A DNA stretch of 64,000 nucleotides, taken from Dipodascopsis uninucleata var. uninucleata (lineage: Eukaryota; Ascomycota; Lipomycetes; Lipomycetales; Lipomycetaceae). Shown in pieces: positions 54,611 to 64,000 of this stretch; the stretch's first letter is position 1; each line of letters opens with the position of its first letter. The notes under the pieces were generated by a model. The model saw only the letters and a program-made list of their open reading frames with translations. It was not told where the DNA came from and made no database searches. The DNA is taken from assembly GCA_030568195.1 (NCBI GenBank), contig JAJLTO010000020.1:1-64000 (forward strand), read 5' to 3'. Both the position numbers and the translations under genes were made by a program.

Positions 54611-56467
54611 TATAATGGTTATGCGCTCCGCCGGCAGTGTAGCTAACTAAAAGCTTGACCGTGTGTCAGAAAAATGTCAATAGACCCTTGGCTTAAAAGA
54701 AATCTTTGAACACGAACAATGTTTTCACTTCGGTAGTGCTGTGTATTGCGTATAATTTCATGCCTATTTCCACATCTCCATAGTACTGGATCTATGGCTT
54801 TGCAGTTAGCATTGCTCTCCTCAAATGCGCATCCTAAGCTAGAGTGTCCCTTGTTCATGACCTTTATCAGTAGCTCCATACGACGACGATTCTTTCGCAT
54901 CTGTTTTTGTATTCATAACCAGCCTACGCTCGCATCATGCAACAACGAGAGAATGGAATGACTCTATCATGTATTGTTCTACACTCATCCTGTTTCATGG
55001 CGTTTACGTGTGTACATATCAGCAGCGGTGCCTATTACAATGATAACCGACCCTGGTTCACACCTGTAAAGCAATTTTGTCGCACACTCCCACTGTAACT
55101 TCAAATCCCACTAAGCTCATAGTAGAGACTAGCTCTACAGTTAGTTGGTAAATAGTCTCCACTAGCGCAGAATATAGCACCCTATGGCACATCAGCACTT
55201 CCTTTCTTTCGCTATTTTTTGTACCTGTGTCGCTTCCATAGTTTTCTAGTCTATTTTAGGCGAACACAGGCTGACGCCCTGAAGCGTAAGAACAATATCG
55301 CTTGGCAGCTCCCATGCCGTGACTGTTTTTCGGTGATTCCATGCTCTTATGACAGACATCTCATACTTAAATTTAACATTACGCCATACCCTTCCTGCAC
55401 GTCTCCTCTTAGTAGATTAGTAGGTATATAGCCCCTACCAAAGTACGCTATATAGTTCAAGTCTCGCATCAGCCAACAAGATAAAGAAAATTATATGACC
55501 TAGCGATCATCTTGGAAAAATACTTAAGATTAAATGTTCTCCTGCTCTGTTTGTGATCTGATTAGGTTGCTATTTCGAAATACAGTTGTGAAAGTTCCCG
55601 GTATCGGCTAAGTTTTCGGCATCGGCTTTGTCCGTTTTCGCGCCTTTCTTGTCCTCTTTGCGGCTCCCACACAAAAATTTTTTTTTTCAATAGTGCCACA
55701 GTAAGCTTCTTGTAACTCAATCTACCCTTCACAGGTCACCAAAAAATCTTAGATGCCCATACCCCACAAATAAGGGCTCTAAACGACCAAAACATATTTA
55801 GGTCTCTTTTATAATGTTAGGGTAATTCAAGAATCCGAGTATCAAGTGAAAGATGATGACAAACGCGTAAATGTAAACAGATATTGTTACTGTAGCAACG
55901 TGTTTGTGTGGTCTTGTCTACTGTGTGGTTTGCGACCTCTACTACTGTATTTATATCGATAGTCAGCTATTTATTTATCAGAATAGTTTTCATTCCTTTC
56001 TTTATTCATCGACAACAGCGATCACTTTTCCTGGTGGAAGTTCTGAAATTGATCTATAGTCTAATTTGTGTGGATTTGACTACTCTTTCTTTCTCATACG
56101 TCAGGCATTAATTCATTCATTTCTACCATTTCTCCACTCTTTTATTTCGCCCCTTGCTAAACTGCAACAATTGGGCTACATTGATTCTTCTTGCTTTTTG
56201 TCTAGTATTTTAGGACCTATCTTTCTTTATTTATTTAAGAACAAGTAGTTGTCTCTAAATTCTATTATATGTCAAGCGGCGACCCTTGACTACTTTCTTG
56301 TTCTCTTTCCTTCTCTTTCTCCCTCTGAAGTTCCGTTTTAAGAGAATTTTACTTTCTAGTGACACGCATTTGGTCTGTAGCCATTTGCACTTTTTTCAGT
56401 AACAATATAGTTGGCTCTATTCAAACATCATATTTAATTTTCTGAGAGATCTTCTGGTGCGAAAGAC

Positions 56468-58251
56468 ATGGCAAACATCTACGAAACATTTCACTCTGAG
56501 CTAAGATCACTCTTGCCAGTGTCTGCTGGGTCTTCTATTTCGTCGTCTGCTTCATCCTCATCTTCTATATCTTCCTCGTCATCTTCACTTTCACCTCCGG
56601 CATCTTCTTCGTCTTCATTTCCTTTTTCTAGCAGCGCAAATAATTTGATTAACCCTCTTGCTACGTCGAATCGCTATCTGGATCAAATTTTCGATGAATC
56701 CGCAAAGGAGAACCACAACTTATTGAGTCCAGCCCCAAACCGACTACATAAAGCGGCGAGTATGTATGCACTCAAAAATCGCTTGGACCCATTTTCGTCT
56801 ACTGGCCTTAAGGTATGTGATTTGTGGTTATTTGTCTTTTCTTTATTCTACCCCTTTGATCTGTTTATTTAGATATATCTGCATACAGGCAAGACATGTT
56901 GCTAACGCTCAATTCTTCATTCTATCAGCCCGTGCACGAGCTGACTCCTCCTCTTGGGATTAGTGACATGCAACCAGTCGCAGTGCCTCAATCCAATCAG
57001 CCAATGTTGACTCCCCCAATAAGTATGTCGCCACCAAAGTCTGATGTTGAGGAGGAAGACATAATTCCTAATGCTATCGTTATTAAAAATATTCCATTTG
57101 CTACTTCACGAGATCAATTATTAGAAACTATGGCTTGTATTGGTCTTAGCCTTCCATATGCCTGTAACTATCATACAGAAAATAATATGTTCAGAGGACT
57201 GGCATTTGCTAATTTTACTACTCCTGAAGATGCGAATCGTGCTGTTCAAATATTGAATGGATTTGAGCTTAACGGGCGAAAGCTAAGGGTAGAATACAAA
57301 AAAATGTTGCCCGCTAGTGAGCGTGAGCGTGCAGAGCGCGAAAAGAGAGCAAAAAAGAGTCGCATGGAGGAGCAGCAACAACAGCAGCAGCAACAACAAC
57401 AGCAACAACAACAGCAACAACAGCAACAACAGCAACAACAACAACAACAACAACAGCAACAACAGCAACAGCTTCTACAACAGCAACATCCGCATCAATT
57501 ACACCACCGCTCATCTACGCTTTCGTCAGATGTTGATGCAAGAGAGATGCGTGAAATATCATTTAAGATCTCACAAGACGTCGACCTTAATGATCCTGAT
57601 ACGCTCAATATATATTCTTCTATCCTTTTGTTTCGTCAAAAAATGAAAGCTGCATCAGGATTTCTGGACGACGAGTTAGTTTTCTCGGATAACCTTAGCT
57701 CACAGCAACGAAGGGTCGTCCATATTATTGCTCATCATATGAATTTTGGCCACATGACTATGGGCGATGCTTCTGATGGACCAATCGTTGTATATCCGAG
57801 GCGGGTGATGATGCCTTCTCCTCGAAGAGCGACTAAGCCGTCTATGTTAGATCCTCTATACTCTAATACACAGTATTGTACGCCACCTGCTGCAATTGCG
57901 AGACCACTTCGTGGTGCAAAATCATGCGTTGATCTCCGTCAATCGCGGACTAGTCTCATGTTTGGAAACTCGTCAAATGTACCATCCTTACCACCACAGT
58001 CGTCTACTGTGTCTATAGCATCATCAAGTATTAGCAATAATGTGTCTGCCTCTAGTCCGAATACGTTATTGTTCCCAAGCTCAGCTGAGTCCTTGCATAA
58101 GTCGTCTGCGTCGGTTCCTGAGTTGCCTCCATTTCCCGATCTTGCATCCAATCGTGTTCCTTTACGTCAACCGCGCGGTCCAGATAATAATGGAATTGGA
58201 TTCCTGGGAACTGTGTCCTCAAGGTCTTTGAAGGGAAATGACATATTTTGA
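56468..58251 (+). CDS. RRM-polyQ-R3H RNA-binding protein (Pin4/Cip1 type), two exons
   Basis: Exon 1 (56468-56812) and exon 2 (56929-58251) join in phase 0 across a 116-nt intron (donor GTATGT, branch GCTAAC, acceptor TATCAG), giving 555 residues. Residues 20-58 are a Ser/Pro-rich run. LDPFSSTGLK precedes the splice. An RRM at about 160-235 has RNP2-like IVIKNIPF and RNP1-like MFRGLAFANF. A charged linker (ASERERAEREKRAKKSRM) leads into 33 glutamines (264-296), then an R3H-like domain at about 320-385 (DPDTLNIYSSILLFRQKM, SQQRRVVHIIAHHMNFGH). The tail is Ser-rich. The RRM-R3H pair defines the Pin4/Cip1/Cip2 family, linked in yeasts to DNA-damage and stress control of mRNA. The intervening long polyQ is unusual. 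Confidence 0.88.
57373..57471 (+). repeat. CAA/CAG repeat encoding 33 glutamines
   Basis: Mixed CAA and CAG codons, 99 bases, followed by two Leu and more Gln. The mixture of codons should slow slippage compared with a pure CAG tract. It sits between RRM and R3H domains. Confidence 0.95.
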
Positions 58252-59113
58252 AGAATCTGAATAAGAAAGAATTTTAAGAACAATCGTTAAAATCGTGTCA
58301 TCAGCCAAGAAATAAGCAGTTGGCATATTCACTCATTTATTTCTACGATTATTTTCATTAATTACACTCTTTTTTTGGATATAGGTGTATGGCTACTCTG
58401 TTTTAACACTTTCATTTTTTGAATGCAGGTTCTTTAAGTTTATGTATGGACATATTTACGCACGTATATACATATTCGTATGTATCTATTATTTTCTTGA
58501 CATCCGTCTTACATTCGTTTTGGGCCAATTTTCTGTTTAATAATAGTTGGTTGAAATTTCGCGAATAATTTTGCTGAATATTTTACGGGATTCTTTTATT
58601 TATTTATTTTTATGAGTATATCTATTTCTTTCGTCCTTTTTTGAGCTGATGATGCTTTTATGACCGTTGTAATGACCAATTTCATTTGAAGTATTTTGAA
58701 TCATGGCGGTTGGTTGTTTTGCTTATCTCGTTTAGCAATTATGATATTTTCCTTGATTTCTTTCTTCATTTACTTGTTTTGTTCATTATAGATAATAGTA
58801 GTTTTATAACGTTCGAATTATTTCAATTTAAGGTCTTTTGTGACACACGTTGTTGAGGAATAATAGAAGTGTAGTAGTCGTCTTAATCTCTATATTATAT
58901 TATCCATAAACCTTGAGTCTAGTGACTAATCTACGACTAAAACAATTTGGCAGATATGATTTAAATGATACATAAAGATAATATTAGTAACAAGAAACTA
59001 TCGTACAAATAAAAATTACAATGCTATACAAGTAAAATACATTAAAAACATCACATGATGTAAGGTAACAACTGCAATTGTGGTCTTATCGGGTCAGAAA
59101 ACAAAAATACGAC
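58252..59113. other. Convergent intergenic region, Pin4-like gene / SUZ12
   Basis: 862 bases holding two 3' ends. The first half is T-rich with TTTATTTATTTATTTTTATG-like AU-rich sequence near 58597-58616, as in an unstable mRNA's 3' UTR. No gene is recognised. Confidence 0.45.
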
Positions 59114-61720
59114 TTAGTCACTGATCATTTCACCATTTTCGGAGACATTCTCACAATCATAGATATTTCGCATTGCTAGGTTTTCCACGTTATCGATTTC
59201 ATTAATACCCTCATCATTCGTAGAATTACTATCATCACTTATCTCGCTAGAAGAATGTTCTGGCATTGACTTTAAATGTGAGGCTGAACTAATTGACGAT
59301 CCCGCCACAGAATCTGATGATATAGAAGAAATTGATGTCGAAGTAGTACTTACAAAGTCAGACACAGAAGCAGAAGATTCATTTTCTGACTTTATGTACT
59401 TCATACAAGAATATAAGCTGGCTGGTTCTATGATGCCACAATCTATAAGATTTAGACAGTGCTTCCAAAATTCGATCTGCAGATCACGTTCCTTCAATGG
59501 AATTTTATTGTTTCTCACAAACCGTGCCAGCGAATCTGTGACATGCTTATAGGAACTAGGTCGTTCTTCCATAATATGACGATCCCAAATCTTGATAAAC
59601 TTCTTCTCAATAGATGACACATCCTCGAAATCGTCAATGGTTTCTTCATGCTTATGTAGCAGCCAAGAGTCGTCAGTATCATCTTCGGATTCTGATACAT
59701 CTTCACCTGGTTTCAAAGGCTTTTTCGATTTTGTCTTAAATAGAGGACTTTCTGTTTCTGGTACTGTGAAGACTCGTCTTGTTTTCGCGGGCAGCTCTGG
59801 CACAGTTTGAATGTCATGCCACTGCGATGTATGAACTGATGCACTGCTTCCCGAAATCATGCCATCTTGTTCATTTCCATAAAGTCTCGTTCCATTTATA
59901 GCAAGTCCTCCATCAAGTCCCATTAAAGAATTGCTACTACTGTCATTTGTCTGATTAGCTGCATAAATATTTACAAGATATGATGCTGTATGATGATGAC
60001 CTCCATTCATTAAGCCTGAAGTCATAGGTAATATGGGCATTTGAGCAGCCATAAGTGCAAATCCAGTTTGCACCCAGCTATGATCTCCCTTATTAAATCT
60101 TTCTATCTTAAAACGCATACTTCGAGGTTGTATCCACTGGAACAAACGAAGATCTGGAACCTTCGGTCCAGCTCTCTCATATAGAAATTCCCCAGTTAAA
60201 CTCACATATATATCCATTAGCTGTGGCTTGCGAAGTTCAAGCCTGAAAGTGAAGAGCTCATGATATGTAAGAAAATGGAAGTTTAGTCTTTCATAATGGC
60301 CATAATCTTTATTGGCACACCATGGACACTTGAATCCAGATAATTTGTAAGTCTTAAACTTGCCATCAACAGCGAAGTGATATCTAGCTTCGACTTTATC
60401 TGGTATAGATAGATATCTATTGTTGCCAGCACTCTGACTGGAATGAATCTTAAAATCTCGATCAGTTTCTGTCACATCTGTATTAGACAAAGATGCCCCT
60501 TGCTCTAGATCATTACTGCCGCCATCTATTTCTGTACCAACGTCGCTTAGAGCTCCCCAGCCCAAATCAATTTTCACGCCAATCTCCGGTCCGTTTCGTA
60601 TTATCTGCTTTTGACTACCATGATAGTAGTCCAATGGAACAATGTATCCTGAATCAGGACACTCCGCTAAAGAAAACTGAAATCTACCACGAATATCCAT
60701 AGCTGACAACTTATCATCGCTTTTTTCATCAGGATCAGTATCATTCATTCTCTCTAAGTCTACCGTCAATCTGCGAATCCGTGACGATATAGAAGGTGAC
60801 ACAACCCTATGTGAGTTCTTATTAATCGCAGAAGACGAAATATGCTTTTTCCTGGTACTTTGACGTCTTGGCGATGAAGTTGGTGAGCTACAAGAGGAGT
60901 TCGTTCTTGACATCGGTGTACTGTGCCTTGTCCTGCTAGGAGTTCCAGCTGCTGGTGACAAATCAACATTGAACGGCCAGGACTGGTAAGAATAGTCGTT
61001 CACAGATCGTATAGATATAATGACAGAAAAACTTTTCTCAGTTTCCAAAGATGTGAGTAATGAGTCAAATCCTGACTCTGACAGTGAACTGAACTTAACA
61101 TAAACCGGTTCCTCCATTACCAGGTCAGCAGTAACCCCTTGTTGGGATTCTAAAGGCTGATCTACGTCACTTTTTGGTATCAAAGTGCAGGATTCGCTTG
61201 AATAGAATAATAGGTCCTCAGGAAGCTGCTTTTCTACGCTTTGGTCACCCTTATAAATTTGTATGCAACATCGACAGTTAGTCACTCGCAGCTTTAATGA
61301 AGGTAATGCTTGTGAGCGAAGACTTCGCGCCATCTTCACTAATTCTGTGACTTCAATTTTCAAAAAGGGCTGTAAGACAAGCGATTGGATCTTATACTTA
61401 TCCACAGAATTCTTTTTCACGAGATTTTTCGTCGATAGAGCCATCAATTTATCACAGATTCCTTCTATTCGACTTCCTCGTTTCGCACTGTTCCCACGCG
61501 AATTTTCTTCTCTTGCGTCTTGAGAGGGAATTGAGTTGCCAGTCTCCCAGTTGTGTGCTACACTTCCAGCATCACCTGCGCCATCGTGATTATATAGTTG
61601 ACTGAGTCCACCCGGTTTATGGTGATCAAGAAAGCATTTCAGATTTCGTTCCAAAAAAACCGGCTGCCGGTATTTCTTAATAAACTGGTATAACGTAGAG
61701 TTACCCGTGTAGATTTCCAT
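59114..61720 (-). CDS. SUZ12: Polycomb PRC2 subunit Su(z)12 homologue (VEFS-box protein)
   Basis: Suz12 is a core scaffold of Polycomb repressive complex 2, which methylates H3K27. The single exon encodes 868 residues from the ATG at 61720 (MEIYTGNSTLYQFIKKYRQP); seven upstream in-frame codons begin at a GTG and are not used. FLERNLKCFLDHH near residue 30 fits the family N-terminus. A C2H2 zinc finger lies at about 463-490: FKCPWCANKDYGHYERLNFH then FLTYHELF. The VEFS box at about 680-780 contains DDFEDVSSIEKKFIKIWDRH, then RFVRNNKIPLKERDL and EFWKHCLNLIDCGIIEPASL. The last 90 residues are acidic and Ser-rich. The zinc finger plus VEFS pairing is specific to Suz12 and its plant and fungal relatives. 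Confidence 0.9.
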   Translation of the reverse strand: MEIYTGNSTLYQFIKKYRQPVFLERNLKCFLDHHKPGGLSQLYNHDGAGDAGSVAHNWETGNSIPSQDAREENSRGNSAKRGSRIEGICDKLMALSTKNLVKKNSVDKYKIQSLVLQPFLKIEVTELVKMARSLRSQALPSLKLRVTNCRCCIQIYKGDQSVEKQLPEDLLFYSSESCTLIPKSDVDQPLESQQGVTADLVMEEPVYVKFSSLSESGFDSLLTSLETEKSFSVIISIRSVNDYSYQSWPFNVDLSPAAGTPSRTRHSTPMSRTNSSCSSPTSSPRRQSTRKKHISSSAINKNSHRVVSPSISSRIRRLTVDLERMNDTDPDEKSDDKLSAMDIRGRFQFSLAECPDSGYIVPLDYYHGSQKQIIRNGPEIGVKIDLGWGALSDVGTEIDGGSNDLEQGASLSNTDVTETDRDFKIHSSQSAGNNRYLSIPDKVEARYHFAVDGKFKTYKLSGFKCPWCANKDYGHYERLNFHFLTYHELFTFRLELRKPQLMDIYVSLTGEFLYERAGPKVPDLRLFQWIQPRSMRFKIERFNKGDHSWVQTGFALMAAQMPILPMTSGLMNGGHHHTASYLVNIYAANQTNDSSSNSLMGLDGGLAINGTRLYGNEQDGMISGSSASVHTSQWHDIQTVPELPAKTRRVFTVPETESPLFKTKSKKPLKPGEDVSESEDDTDDSWLLHKHEETIDDFEDVSSIEKKFIKIWDRHIMEERPSSYKHVTDSLARFVRNNKIPLKERDLQIEFWKHCLNLIDCGIIEPASLYSCMKYIKSENESSASVSDFVSTTSTSISSISSDSVAGSSISSASHLKSMPEHSSSEISDDSNSTNDEGINEIDNVENLAMRNIYDCENVSENGEMISD

Positions 61721-62166
61721 TATTTTACATCTATTCCACACACTCCTTTAATTCAACATTGAAAAACCCCTATTGTATAGCATTAGACAATATTTTTTTG
61801 AGTGCTTCTGATTAGTTCTTTGACGCGCATTGTAATAAGGATATGAGCTCCTGCGAATAGAATCTTTACGCTGGCTTGATTTATCGCGATATTAGAGACG
61901 TTAAATTTTGGGGATGATGACATTTCTAAGTATTCGACACATATGCCATATAATGATACTATGATTGCATTTTGCATTTATGGTATATAGCGATGGTGTT
62001 ATTCCTCAATTTGACGATTTCAGTGATTTCCAATTTCTTCTCCGTCATTATTTTTATAATAGTTTCAAGCTTTTAGCGGAAAATATCTCATAAACTAGGG
62101 ATAAACCTCAATATCAATTGCATTGTGGAATCACAATTCCCATTTTAGCGTTACTTCATTTCTATA
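61721..62166. other. Divergent intergenic region, SUZ12 / caprin-like gene
   Basis: 446 AT-rich bases between two outward-reading genes. A short minus-strand frame (61783-61977) is not supported. No clear motif is seen. Confidence 0.4.
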
Positions 62167-63783
62167 ATGGCTGCAGAAAGTCCTGAATTAGTAAATAAGT
62201 TGTCGTCTGAACCATCTGTCAGCGAGACACCAAAAATCTCGCGTAAGAAAAAATCTTTCAAATCTGAAAATGGTCTCGCAAGCAACGAATCCTCCAATCT
62301 ACCTGCGGAGATCTCAGTTGGTTCTATTAACGGGGATGAGTCAGGCAGTGGCAAATTTGAATTCGAATCTGTAATCCAAAAGTGAGTAAAATTGTAAGCT
62401 GGCACTGTGATTGCATGAGAAGCTCCAAAGTCATGAAAATGCATTTGATCTCGTATCTGGAGTAACATTTCTTGCGATGACAGATGAATTCCTGGATATG
62501 ATACTTATTTGTGCTAATCTTCCAATAGGCGTATCCGCAATTTGCAGAAGCGTAAGCAAAAGTTGGATAAGTACGAAGAGCAGGCTGCGACGCCAGACGC
62601 TGCAAAATTGAATGCTGATCAGCTTGCTGCTTTAAAGGTAAAAGACCAGGTTATTTATCCTCTTAAGGAACTAGAAGAACTTTTGAAAGTCTATAAAACA
62701 GCCGCAGAAGATCAGGCGAAGGAAAGGGCTAAAGAGGAGGCTAAAATGGCCAAAGACTATCAGGAAGCTATCACGACAGCTAGGGATGAAGCCATCAACG
62801 CGGCCAAGGATACAATTCGGGTTCTGGTGAAATTCTTACACGTTGCTAGCTGGAAGAGACAAATACCTTCTGAAGAAGGCTCAAAGTTAGAGAATGCTGC
62901 CTTTGAAAGTCTGCTCAATCTTATCTACGGTGGTGATGACAATTCTGTAGATGCAGTGGAGAAACTTGGATCGGGTAGCGAAGATATCATTACAATCGAG
63001 AGTGGTAACACCACTGAAGGACTATCATTCAAGACTGTAAAAGAACTTTCTCTTAAGGGTGCGGAGGAGTTGTATGCCAAGGCACAAGAGGTAGAGAGCC
63101 AAGGTAGTCGTGCATACTCTGAGAGTGTGGAAAAGTTAGATATAGCGGAAGAGTTAGATGACTTAGAGCCACTCAACACGGTTATTAGGATCCCAAAGGG
63201 CGGTATCCAGTTTTTGAATGAAAGTGAGCTTGATCTAGAAGAGATTGGAGCGCCAGTTCCTTCAGCTCCTCCTCCTCAGACTCTAGTTACAGAGTTTCCT
63301 CAACTAAATGAAACCGCTCCTCCTATTCAAACATATACCAGCGAGTTATCTACAATTGCAGTTGGAGATACAGAGAGGACAGAAGACCACTTCGATAATG
63401 TGTATACGGAATCTACTCTATCAAATATCACGCAGCCCGTTACTGCCGAGCCAGTCTGGGAACAAAATGAAACTCCAGTTACTGTTGAAGTTAAGTTAAC
63501 TGAAGTTAATACGAATGCAGGATCTCCAGTTGCCAATAGCAACAAGGCAAATAATAGATCTCGCAATCAGCGTCAGCGCAATGGAAAAGGCAATTTCAAC
63601 ATTAATAATAGCAGTAACAGCATTAACAACAGTAATAATAATAGTAACAGTAACAGTTATAATCATTCTGTCAACAATGAGAACGGAGAGCGTCGAAACA
63701 ATGGTCGAGGCTACTACCGTAATCGCAGCAGGGGAAGTCAGCAACAACAGCCACGACGCCAGCAAACCCAATCTGTTGCATAA
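62167..63783 (+). CDS. Caprin-like RNA-binding protein, two exons
   Basis: Exon 1 (62167-62381) and exon 2 (62529-63783) join in phase 2 across a 147-nt intron (donor GTGAGT, acceptor CCAATAG), giving 489 residues. The junction creates VIQKRIRNLQKRKQKLDKYE, which matches the HR1 helix of animal caprins (RNLEKKKGKLDDYQ), and LNADQLAALKVKDQVIYPLK continues it. A charged coiled coil covers about 105-150 and a helical domain runs to about 185. The middle is acidic with PAPPP-like proline patches (GAPVPSAPPPQTLVTEF). The C-terminus is Asn/Ser-rich and ends in an RG/Q segment (GRGYYRNRSRGSQQQQPRRQ), suited to RNA binding and condensates. Animal caprins sit in stress granules with G3BP. The fungal role is not known to me. 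Confidence 0.82.
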
Positions 63784-64000
63784 TAGTTGCGAATATAGCA
63801 AACTTGTATAATAGTTAATATAAGATATACATTCTTAATATTCTCGCCGACTTTTTTTTATTCTCTAGAACTTCCTGACCTTGCATGGGTTACGAGAACC
63901 GTATTAGCCAACAGTTCTAGTGTTAAATCTGCATATTCCGGCTAATATAGTGAACTCACAATCGATAAGACGATAATTCTACGCATTTCAGGAGCTCTAG

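Larger units (their letters stand above)
51499..56467. other. Gene-poor 5-kb divergent region, GLT1 / Pin4-like gene
   Basis: Only the two outward-reading starts border it. Several GATA-type sites lie in the first 350 bases (GLT1 side). Microsatellites occur at 52521-52541, 53155-53188 and 54551-54610. A minus-strand frame at 54643-54900 (85 codons) and a plus-strand frame at 53859-54047 look faintly protein-like but match nothing I know. The last 500-600 bases (about 55900-56460) are pyrimidine-rich, as in a long 5' leader of the Pin4-like gene. No tRNA or snRNA is recognised. Confidence 0.45.

Noticed and set aside
57283-57514. Poly-Leu and poly-Val/Ala ORFs opposite the CAA/CAG tract
   Set aside because: They are simply the repeat read in other frames on the minus strand.
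59114-61741. SUZ12 start at 61741
   Set aside because: That codon is GTG; the first ATG in frame is at 61720 and gives a family-like N-terminus.
61783-61977. Minus-strand ORF upstream of SUZ12
   Set aside because: No family resemblance, no splice link to SUZ12, and it lies in the expected divergent promoter.

Overview
The window is nuclear DNA of a filamentous or zygomycete-grade fungus. It is AT-rich, has compact genes and short introns (55 to about 200 nt) with GTAAGT-like donors and CTAAC/CTGAC branch sites. Fungus-specific or fungus-typical genes support this: the pH-signalling arrestin RIM8/PalF, O-mannosyltransferase PMT2, mitochondrial HSP78, one-chain NADH glutamate synthase GLT1, MIC19, TMA17, UBP6 and SHB17. 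A Su(z)12 (PRC2) homologue, a caprin-like protein and few introns argue against budding or fission yeast. I cannot fix the lineage further.

Layout. 0-6 kb: a partial ORF at the left edge, an unknown gene, USB1 (U6 snRNA 3' processing), a choline/ethanolamine phosphotransferase, and RPP1 (RNase P/MRP). 6-14 kb: an unknown probable mitochondrial protein, HSP78 divergent from a CHORD/CS Hsp90 co-chaperone, then REI1 and TMA17. 14-27 kb: a giant PPR protein, the phosducin-like PLP2, exosome cap subunit RRP40, COPI gamma subunit SEC21 and a PA-TM-RING ubiquitin ligase. 27-31 kb: a nearly gene-free stretch. 31-39 kb: ARPC4 (five exons), UBP6, MIC19, SHB17 and RIM8. 39-51.5 kb: a small uncertain gene, PMT2, an SSP411/YyaL-like protein and GLT1. 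51.5-56.5 kb: a second gene-poor stretch with microsatellites. 56.5-64 kb: an RRM-polyQ-R3H protein (Pin4/Cip1 type), SUZ12 and a caprin-like protein.

Many genes are spliced, so single open frames understate the content. USB1, RPP1, ARPC4, MIC19, UBP6, SHB17, PLP2, SEC21, the RING gene, GLT1, the Pin4-like gene and the caprin-like gene were assembled here from exons whose phases match and whose joined proteins fit known families. ARPC4 and MIC19 have exons too short to stand out as ORFs.

Most genes are housekeeping and do not form an operon-like system. One loose theme is proteostasis: HSP78, the CHORD co-chaperone, REI1, TMA17 and PLP2 lie within about 13 kb, and the HSP78/CHORD pair shares a promoter with a heat-shock-element-like site. 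I found no rRNA, convincing tRNA, CRISPR array or intact mobile element, and no clearly new biological system. The least explained parts are the two 4-5 kb gene-poor regions, the unknown protein at 6.1-7.5 kb and the small spliced ORF at 38.9 kb.
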